From Polytrichum commune (Eukaryota > Streptophyta > Polytrichopsida > Polytrichales > Polytrichaceae), in NCBI GenBank assembly GCA_950295325.1, contig OX485805.1:51236758-51300757 (forward strand): DNA of 64,000 bases, written 5' to 3'. Shown here piece after piece: positions 1 to 11,511 of this stretch (within the stretch, counting starts at the first letter, position 1; each line of letters begins with the position of its first letter). The translations under genes were made by a program, and so were the position numbers. Under the pieces are notes generated by a model. The model saw nothing but the letters and a program-made list of their open reading frames with translations. It was not told the origin of the DNA and did no database searches.

Positions 1-643
1 CGTCAAACAACATGATGGGGTGACCCGGTTGATGCACTATCGGTTCATGCATATAATGCAAGAATTATAACATAAAGCGATAGTGGACAATGAACGCAAA
101 AGAAATCACGCGAACAAGGGTTCATCAAAGAGAATGACAAAGTCGGAGAAGGCATGACAACAATCAATTCTGCTACATGGAGAAATACTGAAGGATGCAC
201 CTGGTCCCAACCAGTTATAGAATTAAAGATGAGGCAAAATTTATAAGAATGATTGGGTTATCATGTGATGGATTTATTTTATTGCAAAGCATAAATAATT
301 TAAAGAAGGTAAAAAAACGTCATATTGAGAGTATTGAATGAGAGTTGAAGAAATATGACAGGTTAGAAGAAGATGAATTTGTATCTAGAGTGTTTAAAGA
401 ATCAAATTTGAATGATACAATTACTAATTTGCATTACTTATTAGATTTGGATTTTGAAGGTGGAGACAAAATCATAAACGTATATTCTGGAGGGATTAAT
501 GATGTGATCAAGGATTACGTTGATAAGCATGAAGTGTAGGTAGATATAAAATACAAGACTGTTGGGAAGAAGGTTAAATTAGTGGCGGTACTACTATCAT
601 TAGATTATGAAGAGACGATTGAAAGGGCTTCAATGCAACCAAT

Positions 644-1697
644 TTGAGAGATGCTAGGCACATAGGGCATAATTTTATGGATAGATCAACATTGGACGGA
701 TCAAAGGTTGGATGTGAAGATATTTTTACGAAGATTGAAAATGAATGTTTCAATGAGATGTTTTTACGTCATAGGAAGAAATTTGTATTTGAGTTGAATG
801 AAAAATGGTGCGTTAATCCAAATGTTGTGGCACCAATGGTTATTTTTACGGTTCCACATATATTATGGAATTTACAAGCGATTCCAATATCAAATGCTCA
901 ATTGCCTAAATTAATGGAGTTGTTCAATGAGAAGATTAAAATGGGAATTTTAGAGCTTTTTATTGCACCATATTCTAATAGATAGTTTACAATACCTAAA
1001 AAGAATGGGACATTTAGGTTTATTCAAGACATGCAACCAATGAATAAGTTAATTATTCAAAATATGGGTGCGAGTTTGATTGTGAATGAATTTGCTGAGG
1101 TATTTGCGGGAAAGACAATTTATTCAATAAATAACCTTTATTCAGGGTATCATCAATTTCAATTGGCAATGCAAAGTAAGGATTTGACTACTATGGGAAC
1201 ATTATTAGGTTTAGTAAGGATGTGTACATTATCGTAAGGAGCAACAAATTCCGTGGCTTACATGATAAATGGAATGAATAAGGTATTGAAAAACATCATT
1301 TAAGAAAAGACTATATCATTTCTTGATAATGTACCAATCAAAAAATGTGAGGAAAGCAAGAAGGATGAGACTTTGGATTTAAAGGGGTGCCGCAAATTCG
1401 TTGTGGTTCATATTGTTGATTGCGACAAGTTTGGAGGAGATTCATTTGACTTTGTTAAGAGCGAAGTCAATGTTTGGGGTGAAGGAGGATTTAGTTTTGA
1501 GACACATGTGTGTATCATATGGGCACAAACCTTCCATGAAGAAGGTTGATGCAATTCAAAGGATGAATGATTGTATAAATACAATAAAAGTTCAAAGGTT
1601 TTTAGGTGCGTACATGTTTTATCACATTTGGATTCTTCATTTTGTACACGTAGCAAATCCGTTATATTGCTTGTTGAGAAAATGACAAAGGTTTCAA
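644..1697 (+). pseudogene. Ty3/gypsy reverse transcriptase remnant
   Basis: The RT palm and fingers are recognisable: VAPMVIFTVPH, an IPKKNGTFRFIQDMQP stretch near 990-1040, YSINNLYSGYHQFQL near 1130 and GLVRMCTLS near 1210. A TAG at 983-985 sits where a tryptophan codon is expected, and a TAA follows MCTLS where a glutamine codon is expected. The catalytic box near 1318 reads FLDN instead of the FLDD usual in this lineage, so the second catalytic Asp is lost. A frameshift near 1415-1435 moves the thumb region (EEIHLTLLRAKSMFGVKE, then RFLGAYMFYHIWILHF) to another frame. This is a dead copy. Confidence 0.88.
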
Positions 1698-1761
1698 TGA
1701 AACAAGGAATACAGTAAGGCAATGCATAAGTTGAAGATTTTTTTTTTCTTCACCACCCAAT

Positions 1762-2281
1762 TTGAAGAAGATTGATTATGAATTGAGGAGGCTAGTGGTG
1801 TTGACTGCTAATATTAGTCTAATAGGAATTGGATGGGCAGTTGGACAAGTCGATAAGGATGGAAGTAGGTTCATGGTTAGATTTGGAGCAAAGATTTTGA
1901 ATTCTTCTCATCGGGCTTATGTACAAATTAAGAGGGAGCTATGGGGTGTTGTTACCGCTATGAAGAGTTAAAAAATATTTAATTGGTAAAAGGGTAGTTG
2001 TGAAGACAGATAGTCTACCTCTAGTAAGAATGATTGCTAGTTATTCTATACTGAACATTGCTACGTTGAGGTGGATTGCTTACATCAAGTCAATGAATAT
2101 GGAGTTCAAGCACATTGCGGACATTTTATTACAAACAAGATATGATGATGAAGAAGACATGATGGACGGTGAAGTGGATGTTGGCACCAACTTTTATTCA
2201 ATGATATTGGGAAGACAAGAAGGAGTATGTTTGGATACATATCTTGTGTTGTTTGTGGAGGAGTTGTATGAAAGTGAATGA
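1762..2281 (+). pseudogene. Ty3/gypsy RNase H remnant
   Basis: The translation from 1762 carries the RNase H-like segment LTANISLIGIGWAVGQ followed by RFGAKILNSSHRAYVQIKRE, which aligns with the usual gypsy order of first catalytic acidic region and Glu-containing helix. The first catalytic Asp (normally VDTS-like) appears replaced, since the copy reads TANIS. A stop and frameshift near 1970 shift the rest (LRWIAYIKSMNMEFKHIAD) into the 2000 frame. It sits between the RT and integrase remnants of the same element. Confidence 0.8.
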
Positions 2282-2461
2282 TTATACATCGGAAAGTAAT
2301 TGAGTACATTGGAAATGCAAGAAGGTTGGACTAATCATGAGTTTAAGAGGACTCGGAAAAAAAAAATCGGTTATTTTCTTCGAGATGGGTTTCTATGGAA
2401 ACATCCAAAACGAAGGGTTGGAATTCTGTAGCGAGTTGTTTATGGTCTTGAGGTTTAACAA

Positions 2462-3330
2462 ATGATCATCAAGGAGTTTCAAGAGAGTTGGTGGACTGGT
2501 CATCGTGGAATTTGGGCAACGTTTGCCAAAGTGAATGAGAGATATTGGTGGAAAGGCATGTACAAGGACGTGGCAGATCTTGCAGGGTCTTGTAAGAGTT
2601 GCCAAGTATATTCAAATGTTTGTCGTAGAGATGGACAACATCCGACTTATCCATTGGCAATTCATTATAAGTGGGTAGTGGATTTAGTTACTATACCTAT
2701 GGGACATGCACTAGAAAAATATTTGGTGTTTGCTTGGGAGGATTTATCCAATCAAGTAGAGAAGAAAGCGCTTCGAACCAAGTTCACAAAAGGAGTATGT
2801 TGGTTTTTTCTAAATGATGTTATTTGTCGTCATGGTTGTGTAGGCAAAATCATGGCGCATAGAGGTGAATTGGATGCTAAGAAAGCACACGAATTCTTTG
2901 TTAAGATGGGTATTAAACTTGCATTGACAATGGCATATAATCCAGAGGACAATGGTAAAAATGAAAGAGGCCATTCTCCAATTATGAAAGCTTTAGTAAA
3001 GGCATATAACGGCAAGATGAGTGATTGGCATAGGTTGTTGCCATTTGCTTTGTGGGCCGATCGCACTACTCATAGTACGGTCTCAAGATATATGCCGGCA
3101 TAATTGATTAATGAACAAAAACCAGTGATGCCAATAGAGGAAGTAGTGCCAACATGGAAAGTATTGCCATGGAATGATGATGTTAGTAGGAAAAAGTTGT
3201 TGGCTTTGAAGATTCGACAACTTGAGAGAAGACCAGAGGACATTCTGGTGGCTATTGAGAGGTTGAAGGTTGCAATAGAGAGAAACAAAGAAAGATTTGA
3301 TCGTAAACATTAGTTGCGATCAAAAGCAAT
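2462..3330 (+). pseudogene. Ty3/gypsy integrase remnant
   Basis: A 213-residue open stretch (2462-3103) covers the zinc-binding H2C2 module (GHRGIWATFAKVNERYWW, then CKSC) and the DDE core. The first core Asp is kept in VVDLVT. The second normally lies in an ADRGELDA-type motif, but here reads AHRGELDA, so catalytic Asp has become His. The Glu survives in PEDNGKNERGH. The first zinc ligand also appears to be Gln rather than His (EFQES). The reading continues past a stop at about 3103 to roughly 3313. Despite being the longest open stretch of the element, it is inactive by these substitutions. Confidence 0.88.
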
Positions 3331-3591
3331 TCAACAAGGTGATTGGGTGTTGGTTTATGATAGTAGTTTGGACAACCAACATATTACAACTAAGTAGAGT
3401 TGAGGTTGCCGATTGCCAGGAAGCGGATTAAGTTATTTCGAAGAAGATGTGACGAACTTGTGGTTGAAAATGATATTGAAATTGATGAAGACAAGGAGAG
3501 GGAGAGCTTTAATGAAGAATGAGGATGGCCTACATCTTGTTTGGTCTAAATTTGCACACTTTAAAAGACGTGCAAATTTAAAAGGGGTGGA

Positions 3592-4190
3592 TGTTGGGAT
3601 GCGTGCCGGTTAAGGGTCAAAATTTAGCAATTAGATGAGTTGGTAGAGTTTCTATATGTTAATAGAATGATGTTAGTGTGGTCATATTCTAGTTTATACT
3701 AGTTGAAGACCGGTCATAGTTTAAGGACCGGTCATTAAACCGGGTAACGTAAAGTTGAATTCAAGATGGATTAAGGTTAAGGTGGCGGTGGCAGCCGAGC
3801 CTTAGCCACAAAGGGGTTTTTGTGCCCTAATCTCAAAGGCTTTGTATTGGCCAAGGAAAGGGCATTTAAGGGAGGGAAGTTGGGGTGGTTAGCATTCATC
3901 TTCTTCTCCTTGTTTTTGTAGGTATTCGGGGTTTTGAAGCTTAGAGAGTTGGAGCTTATTGAGGTTTAAAGAGAGTTGGTTTTTTTTTAGAATTAGAGAG
4001 TTGGAACTTCTTGAAAGTTAGAGAGTTACTGAGAGTGTGAGAATTTTCTTTAGTGAATTTAAGCACTATGGAACTTAAGGGTGATAGGGTGACTAGAAAA
4101 CGTGTGGAGAGAAACTTGAGGCAGAGCGTGGACGACCAACGAACGGTTCCTACAAGCAAGGGTCACTTTTAGTTTCAATTTAGCCAGTGA
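3592..4190 (+). repeat. Probable 3' LTR of the Ty3/gypsy element
   Basis: The last readable pol residues (FKRRANLKG) run directly into an AAAAGGGGTGGA purine tract ending at 3591, and the next bases are TGTTGGGATGCG, a classic PPT/LTR junction. The stretch contains ACCGGTC motifs near 3710-3740 and short repeats of GAGAGTTGGA near 3945-4030. I could not find a clean CA terminus or target duplication, so the right boundary is approximate and the LTR may be truncated. Confidence 0.55.
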
Positions 4191-4367
4191 GAACCACTAG
4201 ATATAATCAATGTTGATAGAACCTGTTCACTGGTGGTGCGCACCAATAAGTGTAAGTGGACTATCAATAACTTGCGGCTACAAGCTTGGGGGCATGCACC
4301 ACTATTCCCCTTTGCCCATAGATCCAATTATGGATGATCTTGCACCCCTAACTCGTCATACAATCTA

Positions 4368-4503
4368 GATTTTTTTTAAATTAAATTATTTTTTTTGAGA
4401 CAGAAGGCCAAAAGCCAGCGCCAAACCATTGAAACCAAAAGAGAAAACGCGCCCACTTCGAGGGGAGGCGGGCCCCTCAAGCGAGTCACACCGCCACGTA
4501 AGA
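4368..4503 (-). mobile_element. 5'-truncated LINE copy (3' tail only)
   Basis: On the minus strand this reads as the 3' end of an L1-type LINE ending in an A-rich tail (seen as T-runs at 4370-4396). It matches in order the tail of the LINE ending near 10990, including the CCTCCCCTC box. The copy is bounded by a perfect 8-bp direct repeat, ACAATCTA at 4360-4367 and 4504-4511, the target-site duplication expected of target-primed reverse transcription. Confidence 0.75.
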
Positions 4504-4511
4504 ACAATCTA

Positions 4512-5053
4512 AACTATTCACATCCATGTTAATCACATAGCAACTACCTGATCGAAGTTGATGGTGGCTAATAAAGTGCATTGGAATTTCCTGAATTAGG
4601 TCGTGCAGATCACACTTGCTCAATCAGGATAGTATAAAGTGAAACCCCAAAGTGAGCTCCCCCGAGTCCCCCCCCCCCCCCCAAAAAAAAAGGGTCTTTC
4701 CAATTTTCAAGTCCCACACAAAAACCACCACTACAAATAAGCTGGGCTGTAACTAATTATTGTCTGCTTGTTCCCGAGATTGACGTGCAAATTAATTAAG
4801 GACTCTGCAGGGAGCAAGTTTTGGAGGAAGCAAAAGTCAGGGGGAGAACAAATAGAGAGCGATGCATGTGCTTTTGATGCCTCTTGCATCCTAAGGTGGC
4901 CATTGGTTGGCGTTGCCACCTTGCGCATGCACATGATTGAACTTTGCATGTGAGCTTAGCTTAGAATATGTGTATGATAAGTTATAAGGTTGATGCATCT
5001 AATAGTATAACTAATAAAATAAAAGAGTTTGCATCTCTTTAGGAGTAGAGTAG
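4512..5053. other. No gene seen; contains a C15/A10 homopolymer
   Basis: The stretch has a run of 15 C (4668-4682) followed by about 10 A. Two overlapping opposite-strand open frames near 4731-4953 have no recognisable motif. I see no element boundary here. Confidence 0.5.
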
Positions 5054-5433
5054 AGTAGAGGCGTCCATAACTGATCACTTAAGAAATTCTACACCAGAAT
5101 TGGAGAAGTACAAGGCAGAGAAAAAATTTCCCACGTAGAAAGATAGAAATGAGGAGGATGATTTTTTCGATAATTTTATTTCTTAGATTGAATTTTTGTG
5201 AATTTTTGAAGCCAAAAGTTGGTCCGAGCATATTACCAATGTCTGAAGTTTCCATAATCACTCATTCCTCCTCACTTTAGCATTCAAAATCAAGACATGA
5301 GTCATGGCATTATCGGTTGTGGCCTGATCACCATTTAGTCTTAGCCTAATCAAAATTCAATCCCAATTTAGTTGAAATTACACTACCCCATAGATTGCCG
5401 ATGGGACCCTGGTCGGGTATAGACACCTCTACT
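5054..5433 (-). mobile_element. TIR element, MITE family 2, copy 1
   Basis: The left end reads AGTAGAGGCGTCCATAACTG. The right end, reverse-complemented, reads AGTAGAGGTGTCTATACCCG, giving imperfect terminal inverted repeats of about 24 bp around a 330-bp non-coding interior. The whole unit is repeated in the opposite orientation at 11512-11862, with shared interior such as CATTGGTAATAT and GCTAAAGTGAGGA. No transposase is encoded. The exact target duplication is unclear because the left flank is itself a GTAGA repeat. Confidence 0.65.
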
Positions 5434-5684
5434 ATAATATATGGGGGTTAATTTTCTTACCTAAAAATTATGGATTTCATCCATGTTGGTTTTATATGAC
5501 CCTAGTGACCAGTTCAATGGACTTGGTCGACTATGAATGCCTCAATCTCACATAATCTTTCTGAGACTTGGAGTCGCGAGTGTGTGGGTTTCCAACGCAT
5601 GGTTTTGGGCAAGGGGCTGAGTTGGTAAGGCCGGTTCTAGATGTTTCAGGGGCCCACCTACATTATAACCACAGCCTTAACGAA

Positions 5685-5880
5685 CGGGGAGATTTGACCG
5701 CTAGTTACAGATGAAGTGGTTGAGTTTGAGGAATAACCAGTTGAAGAAGTTTAATACTTCAGGAAAATTACTGATCGTTTTAAAGGAATCTGTGGAATAC
5801 ACCTCAAATAATAAAGGATAACTGAAAAATCACAACGTGTAACCGATTGGACTTGGGAAGCACTAGGATTGAGAGAAAAA
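5685..5880 (+). repeat. Dispersed repeat family 3, copy 1
   Basis: About 190 bp recur in the same orientation at 16570-16810 and 19850-20095. Shared landmarks in order are GTTACA(G/A)ATGA, GGTTGAGTTTGA, AATAACC(A/G)(G/A)TTGAAG, ACTTCAGGAAAA, TGTAACC and TTGGACTTGG. There is no coding capacity. The element class is unknown. Confidence 0.6.
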
Positions 5881-6539
5881 GTAAGGGAGCCTCAATGGCT
5901 CCTCGGGAGAGGAAGAAAATTAGGCCGATGTGTAGGGAGATAGTGTTTCAGGGTGATGATCAGCTTCTGAGATCAGGTGTTCGAAATTAAAACAGACCTT
6001 TTAAGGTTTACAACATGCCGCAGGAGTGAGAGATAGGAATGAGAACAGATCTGAAACAAAGTAGTTGGAGGTGAATGCGGTAGATAGATGTGTAGCAGTT
6101 TTATGAACAGGCAAGGAGGTGACTTGATCCGAAGGAGACATTGCGAAAAGGTTACTGTTGCAGGCAACTGTACACAAGGAGGCACGTGAACAACCGGATC
6201 TGAGCATCGGAAAGCAGGCGAATCTGGTGGGTGGCCACAGGTAGGAGAAGCAGCCCAAGCATCGAGATGGAGTCTTTCCCGGATCGAGTCAGGAAGGGAT
6301 CAGGCCTGGCAAGGTTTGACCCTATCATGGGTGAATGGGGAGAATGGTACACAGGCCAGTTAAGTTACCACGAAAGACGCCGAAATGGAGGATGCACATC
6401 CAGAGGCGACTGCCGCCATCCAAGATCTACCATCAAGAAGCAAAATAAGTCCATTCAAACCTTGCCTCGTAAGATCTAACCTTTGGGAGTTGAAAAACAA
6501 TTGAGTGGTTTCCTTGTTAAAACAGTGGCCGGATCTGTA

Positions 6540-7170
6540 GCCATTGATGGGGGAAACTCCAAGAGAGGATAGAAGCATTAAATGGGGAGTTACTCATAGG
6601 TAAGTTTGTGGGGCCAAAGCCATCCCCAATGGCATTTCAAGCGTGGTTACGCTCACTTAACCAAGACATGAGGGCAGGATACTTGCATTTCTTAAGAACA
6701 TGGGGAATGGATACTTCTTTCTCAGATGTGATGACAAGTATGTGATTAATGAGGCACTGATGATGTCTTCACATAAAACACATTGGGGCACATGTATGTT
6801 TCAAGAGTGAATACCCAGCTTCAACCCGGCAGACCCAATACAGTTATCATTCCCTGCTTGGATCACTCTTACAAGTCTCCCATTTGAGCATGCTTATGAC
6901 ATAGTTGAACCCCTGGGTAAAGTGGTGGGTAAAACTAACACCATTCATCAAAATCCTCGTTTTTGCGTAAATCTGGCAATCGAGGGAGGCTAGGAGACCT
7001 CAGTAGAACTTAAAATACTGGGCAGTGATCAAATCCCAATCCAGGTCGAAGTTTCAAACGATCATATGCCACTTAGATGTTGGAAGCATCGGGCGAAGGA
7101 GTGTGGAACGAACAAGAGCAAGACAACTAGGACTTGGTAGCACGCAGAGCCCAATCACAAATCCAGAAGA
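6540..7170 (+). pseudogene. LINE ORF1 remnant (DUF4283-like, CCHC knuckle)
   Basis: Translation gives the pattern of plant L1 ORF1: a GKFVGPKPSPMAFQAWLRSL helix, then YFFLRCDDKYVINEALM, then IPSFNPADPIQLSFPAWITL and LPFEHAYDIVEPLGKVVGKT, and a downstream Cys/His segment PLRCWKHRAKECG that corresponds to the zinc knuckle. ORF1 proteins bind LINE RNA. Several frame changes and stops are present, so it is non-functional. Assignment rests on family pattern memory and not on a search. Confidence 0.7.
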
Positions 7171-7756
7171 GAAGACTTAATTTGCAAAGGGGAAAAACCC
7201 AGTAGTTGATGAAGACGGTTTCCAACAAGTCACTTACCGTAAGGGACCCATGATGGGCACTACGGCAGAAGCCCCGAGTAACACACCCGCACCAACAAGA
7301 AGGTTAGTGCGATGAACACAAATGGGTTGTGGCTACCGCTGCAACCACAAGGAAGATTCCGGAGCAAGGTAAGGATACTCAGGGGATTGTGAATGCTAAG
7401 CCACATGACACTGAAACAAACCAATCCACCGAAGTAGTTGAACATGGTGAATCAAAGAGACTACAAGCGAAGACCAACATATCAACAACCCTTGAAGAGT
7501 GACAAATGTGATAAGCATGCTCAAATGAGTGACAGAATTTGAAGAGTGACAGAATTTACCACCATGCAATGGTCCCCTCGTAAGCTTTGCAGAAGGAAGA
7601 GGAATCTGGAGTACAGTGCAGGAGGAGGGTCGGAATGGCGAGTTGCCACAAACGAAGGTGAGGAAGGCAATCATCATCATCATCATGGTGAAGGAGAGGA
7701 AAAGGTTGGGGAAGAAGAAGAAGGTGAAGGAGAAGAAGAAGAGAAAAAAATTTAAA

Positions 7757-8230
7757 TAAATGAAAACAAGGAAACGGTAGAACCGTGAGGCTCTGCCCTT
7801 TCTTATGAAAGACTACAACTGTAGTTGTTCAGTTTGCTCATGTCAATTCATGGTTATTTTCTATATTTATAACCAAAACTTTCTTGGATTTTGTGCACCT
7901 TCTTCTCAAATGCGGGCCAACAACTGAAGCTACTCATTTATCACTTGAATTTTTTAAATAAATAATTAATAACTACCAAATTAACTATACTTTTCTTGGA
8001 TTTTTTTCAATATATTTTAGGAAAAAATATTATATATATATATATATAAACTTTAACATCCACATTAAATTAAAATGGACCAAAAATAGCAAGAACAAGA
8101 AACATCCAAGTGTGAACGCAAAGTGGTTAGGAAATTTGCTCTTGAAACAGAGAAGTCGATGCATAGTATTTAATTTGTCCTACAGACAGCCAATATATAA
8201 ATGAAGTAGCGGGGGATTGCGAGGGCAATC
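7757..8230. other. AT-rich interruption inside the LINE
   Basis: No LINE-like coding signal can be read here. The stretch is AT-rich, with a (TA)n run at about 8032-8048 and no recognised element. It separates the ORF1 end from the ORF2 leader and may be a later insertion or the inter-ORF spacer. Confidence 0.4.
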
Positions 8231-8799
8231 AGGAGGAAGCGGAGCTAGTAAAAAAGGCAGCCTTTAAATTTCAAAAAAACTAATCGAACTGTTGGGCTTG
8301 TTGGTCAGCTGTGGGCACCCCATTTGAGGGCCAGCACGCCGTTGACATGTCTAGCGAGGAGCCATCTCAGGTAGTGGCCGAAAGGAGACAAATGGTGGCA
8401 GGAAACTTAGCACAATCACATGATAACCCCTCCGTAACACCTGAAACCCAACCCTTGGCTCAGGGCAGGTGAGACATCTCCTTAGGAGCCCCATCTTGGA
8501 AATGCATAGGCAACTGTTGGTGGAAATTGGACTTGATAGTCCCAACTCCTCTCCAACCAATATGGGTCATACTAGTCTTAGTGCAGGTGAAGTCAATGGT
8601 AGCCCAAAAGAGAGTTTGGGTGGAGATGCTGTGAGAATTGTCCATTCCCCACGGAATCAATCACCTACAGTGACTCCAACACTACCATAGCTAGGAGACT
8701 ACTTGATTTTCTGGGAAAATCTCCTCTAGGAAGACATTAATTCTCCTAATCCTTCTATATGAAATTAAACCTCATAACACTAGGGGGTTAAATGATATG

Positions 8800-9365
8800 G
8801 AAAGCATCAACAAGGAAAGGAGATTTTTAGGTTTATTTTCTCTTGAACCCAATGTGGTCATGATCCACGAACACAACTTTAGGGGTAGGCTCCTAGACTT
8901 TAGGACATAGACTCATGTCAGGTTGTGTGAGTTGGATGACTCTGGCGACTCTGGGAGAAAGGAGTTGGATTAATCCTAATGCAGTAGGAAAAAGGGGGTG
9001 GCCATTATTCTATCCAACAAGTATGCTAAATTACTTACTGCTCATGGGACACTTTACGACGATCGGGTGGTTTGGATCAAACTAGAATGTATTGAAGGAG
9101 GGAACTTAGGGGTGGCTTGTGCGTATGCTCCGAATATATTCCTATGGAACAAAGGCACCTATGTCACATCATGACATATTCCCTACCTAAAGATTGTAAA
9201 TGGATCATTGGAGAGGATTTCAATATGACAGAAAGGCCAAGAGAGAAATCCAGCAATTGCAGTAGGGGAATTAGTGATCTTGAAATGGGAATGAGCTACT
9301 TAACAAGTGCCAAATTTATGATTCATGTAGTCACTAAGGGGGCTTCAATTTTCCTAGAATAATGG
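8800..9365 (+). pseudogene. LINE ORF2 endonuclease (APE-type) remnant
   Basis: The endonuclease is readable across frame changes: PNVVMIHEHNFRG near 8845, KKGVAIILSNKYAKLL near 8990, DDRVVWIKLECIEGGNLGVA near 9058, then CAYAP, and WIIGEDFNMTE at about 9197-9230, which corresponds to the GGDFN catalytic box (first Gly pair altered to GE). This domain nicks target DNA for LINE insertion. Stops and at least two frameshifts make it inactive. Confidence 0.75.
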
Positions 9366-10289
9366 CCAATATGGCCCGGCACGGAGGCTAGCTAGACTTG
9401 ATAGAATTTACAACCCACAAAACAACTAGAATAGTGGAAGGCACATGCCATACTTTATACATGGATGTTTGGTGGGTTCAACCATGCACTAGTGCAAATC
9501 AAGTTTAGCTTTGGTAATGAGGCTCCTAACTTCCTAAGTCATTGTTGTTCAAATGGAGCATCTCTCATATGACAAGGGAAGTCCATGATTTACTTAAGGT
9601 GAGATGGGATAAATTGCCACACATAGCCTCTTTTCTTTTAAATTATAAAATGTGTTAAGGTTATAAAGAGAACTTAGTAAGAAAAGGGCTAAGGCATTTG
9701 GGAAGGAAGAATTGGATACTAAGGCTAGGCTAGAAGTGGCTACTGCACACTTACATGAGGACGTCTATAATGCATCCAAGCAAGGAGAGGTTAGCAAATA
9801 TAGAATTTGGAAAAGCTAGAAGGTGATGCAATGAGATCAAGGTATCAATGGAAAAAAATGGGAGACAAATGCATTGCAAATTTCTTTAAAATATCTTGAC
9901 AAAAAAACTTGGCCACTATCATCTCTATACTTAAGGGTACCCATGATGTAGGGAGTTCACCAAGCCTGAAGACCTAACTAGAATTTGTTGGGACTTTTAT
10001 CAAAGTCTCTACAAGCATAAAGAAAATTCGAAGGCAACTTTACAAGAGGTTCCTCAACTACAATACCAAATTTGGTAGATGGGAGATCATTAATAGGCTT
10101 CTTGGGACCACTAGGGTGATTGACAAATGGCAAGGCTACCTCTTAGGGAACTGCTCACTCCAACAAAGAATTCACCTTCATGTGATCGACCTGGCACAAG
10201 GCAATTGCAGTCAATGAATGAAGGCCGCAAACTACTCTAGCTTCAACCTCTAAGCAATGAGTTTTCTTACCATCCTAACACTAACGAGC

Positions 10290-10735
10290 TAGTTAAACTT
10301 AAGTTTTGGGATTGTATTCAAGCAAGGCGGGCTTGGAGGTGGGCGACCCTAATTATGCATGAGCTCCATGGGATTAAGACGGGCAACTTTCATCAATTTA
10401 ATTATCATCTAACCTTCTTTGGGGAAAGAATTATAAGAAATTTGCCAAAGATTCAAGATTTGGCACCTTCTTTGTGGCATCACCATTTGGACAATCTAGA
10501 TTGAACAAAATGATAGTACATTTAACGATGAACAATGGCACGAGTCTAAGATGAAAGACCTTATCTGAGACAACCTCATTATGTATGCCAAGGTGGTTTG
10601 GGCTTGGGTTATTAAGTTTGTACAAATTAGTGCCTACTCAACCAAAGCCCTCCTCAAAGGTTTTGACCAAACTTTGGATGATAGACATGTTTGTTGCAAA
10701 CATGTTAGAATGAGAATCATTTGGAATTGGAAATG
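10290..10735 (+). pseudogene. LINE ORF2 C-terminal domain remnant
   Basis: Two frame segments fit the C-terminal zf-RVT-type region of plant L1 ORF2: FWDCIQARRAWRWATLIMHE near 10308-10370, then IWHLLCGITIWTI and EQNDSTFNDEQWHESKMKDL near 10455-10565, ending in IMYAKVVWAWVIKFVQI. A TAG replaces a Trp codon in the WTIW motif. It follows the EN/linker part with no RT core between, so the parent suffered a deletion of well over 1 kb. Confidence 0.7.
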
Positions 10736-11106
10736 ACAACATACGTAGGTGATTTGACACTTTGGTTACTTGGGGGTTTGGGGGTTGTCTTTGGTAGGTG
10801 GGGTGGGGTGGGGTGGGGTGGCTTGGTGGGTTGTCCTTGTTGTTGTTCTTGTTCTTTGGCTTTTGCTACTTTTTATGTGGAGGTGTGGCGTTTCTAAGAG
10901 GTCCTACCTCCCCTCAAAGTGAGCATGTCTTCTTTGGTTCACAATGCATTTGGTATCGGTCTTTGCCTTCTATCTTTAAATAAGTTTCATTTGATTTTTA
11001 AACACACACACATGGATTTTGACCAATGATGTCCGGAAGTCTCCCTAGACACTACAAAGCTTTTCATGCTTTACTTGCAAAATTTGATCATCGAAACAAA
11101 ATGAAA

Positions 11107-11280
11107 CAAAATGAAATTAATATTTTTTTATTTTTTTATTTGATTTCTTTTAAGGGTGGAGACAAGAAGCTTAAAAAACCAATGGAAAAAAGAATTAAGA
11201 ACCAAGGAAAGCGAGCCCACTATGAGGGGAGGCGGAGCCCCTCGGACACATAACACCAACATGTAAGGAGTATCAAAGAA
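11107..11280 (-). mobile_element. 5'-truncated LINE tail, antisense
   Basis: Reverse-complemented, the sequence contains CATGTTGGTGTTATGTGTCC, CTCCGCCTCCCCTCATAGTG and TTCCTTGGTTCTTAAT, paralleling 10871-10960 of the + LINE. A T-rich stretch at 11120-11150 is the A-rich tail. The + LINE ends only about 120 bp to the left, so the two lie tail to tail. I did not find a convincing target duplication. Confidence 0.65.
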
Positions 11281-11511
11281 CCAACACCAAGGATAACACA
11301 CCAAACTAAAAACCATCAGTTAAGCAACATACATATCATGGTGCATTTTTATTTAGAAACCAAAACATGATGTTCCAACTCCTTCAAGTTGGTAGATGGA
11401 GTGCCTTTTTGAACCCACACCATCAAATTTGGAAATCTAAAGAAATACACATACATGCATAAAGTAACCATTCTTAATATTATACTCTAGGTTTCACTTA
11501 AATCAAGCTAT

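Larger units (their letters stand above)
1..4190 (+). mobile_element. Degenerate Ty3/gypsy LTR retrotransposon, 5' end outside the window
   Basis: Reverse transcriptase, RNase H and integrase remnants follow one another in the Ty3/gypsy order on the + strand. They are followed by a purine-rich tract (3580-3591) and a TG-starting LTR-like stretch. The left end is cut by the window edge. Around 345-630 a gag/protease-to-RT linker is still partly readable but has no recognisable motif. The reading frame changes at least four times and in-frame stops interrupt the RT, so the copy cannot make a polyprotein. Retroelement identity is seen directly in the protein motifs; the age (old) is inferred from the density of lesions. 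Confidence 0.9.
5890..10990 (+). mobile_element. L1-type LINE, degenerate, RT core deleted
   Basis: The order of remains is: an ORF1 with a DUF4283-like fold and a damaged CCHC knuckle (about 6540-7170), an acidic/His-rich stretch (7546-7755), an AT-rich interruption (7757-8230), an ORF2 endonuclease (8800-9360), a short linker, then directly the ORF2 C-terminal zinc-finger-type domain (10290-10735) and a 3' UTR (10780-10990). The RT palm with its YADD box is missing; the join lies near 10075-10090. The 3' UTR box CCTACCTCCCCTCAAAGTGA recurs in several truncated antisense tails in this window, showing they belong to one family. Confidence 0.8.

Noticed and set aside
7546-7755. Acidic, His-rich 69-codon ORF as a separate gene
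   Set aside because: It follows LINE ORF1 in the same element and owes its composition to CAT and GAA repeats.
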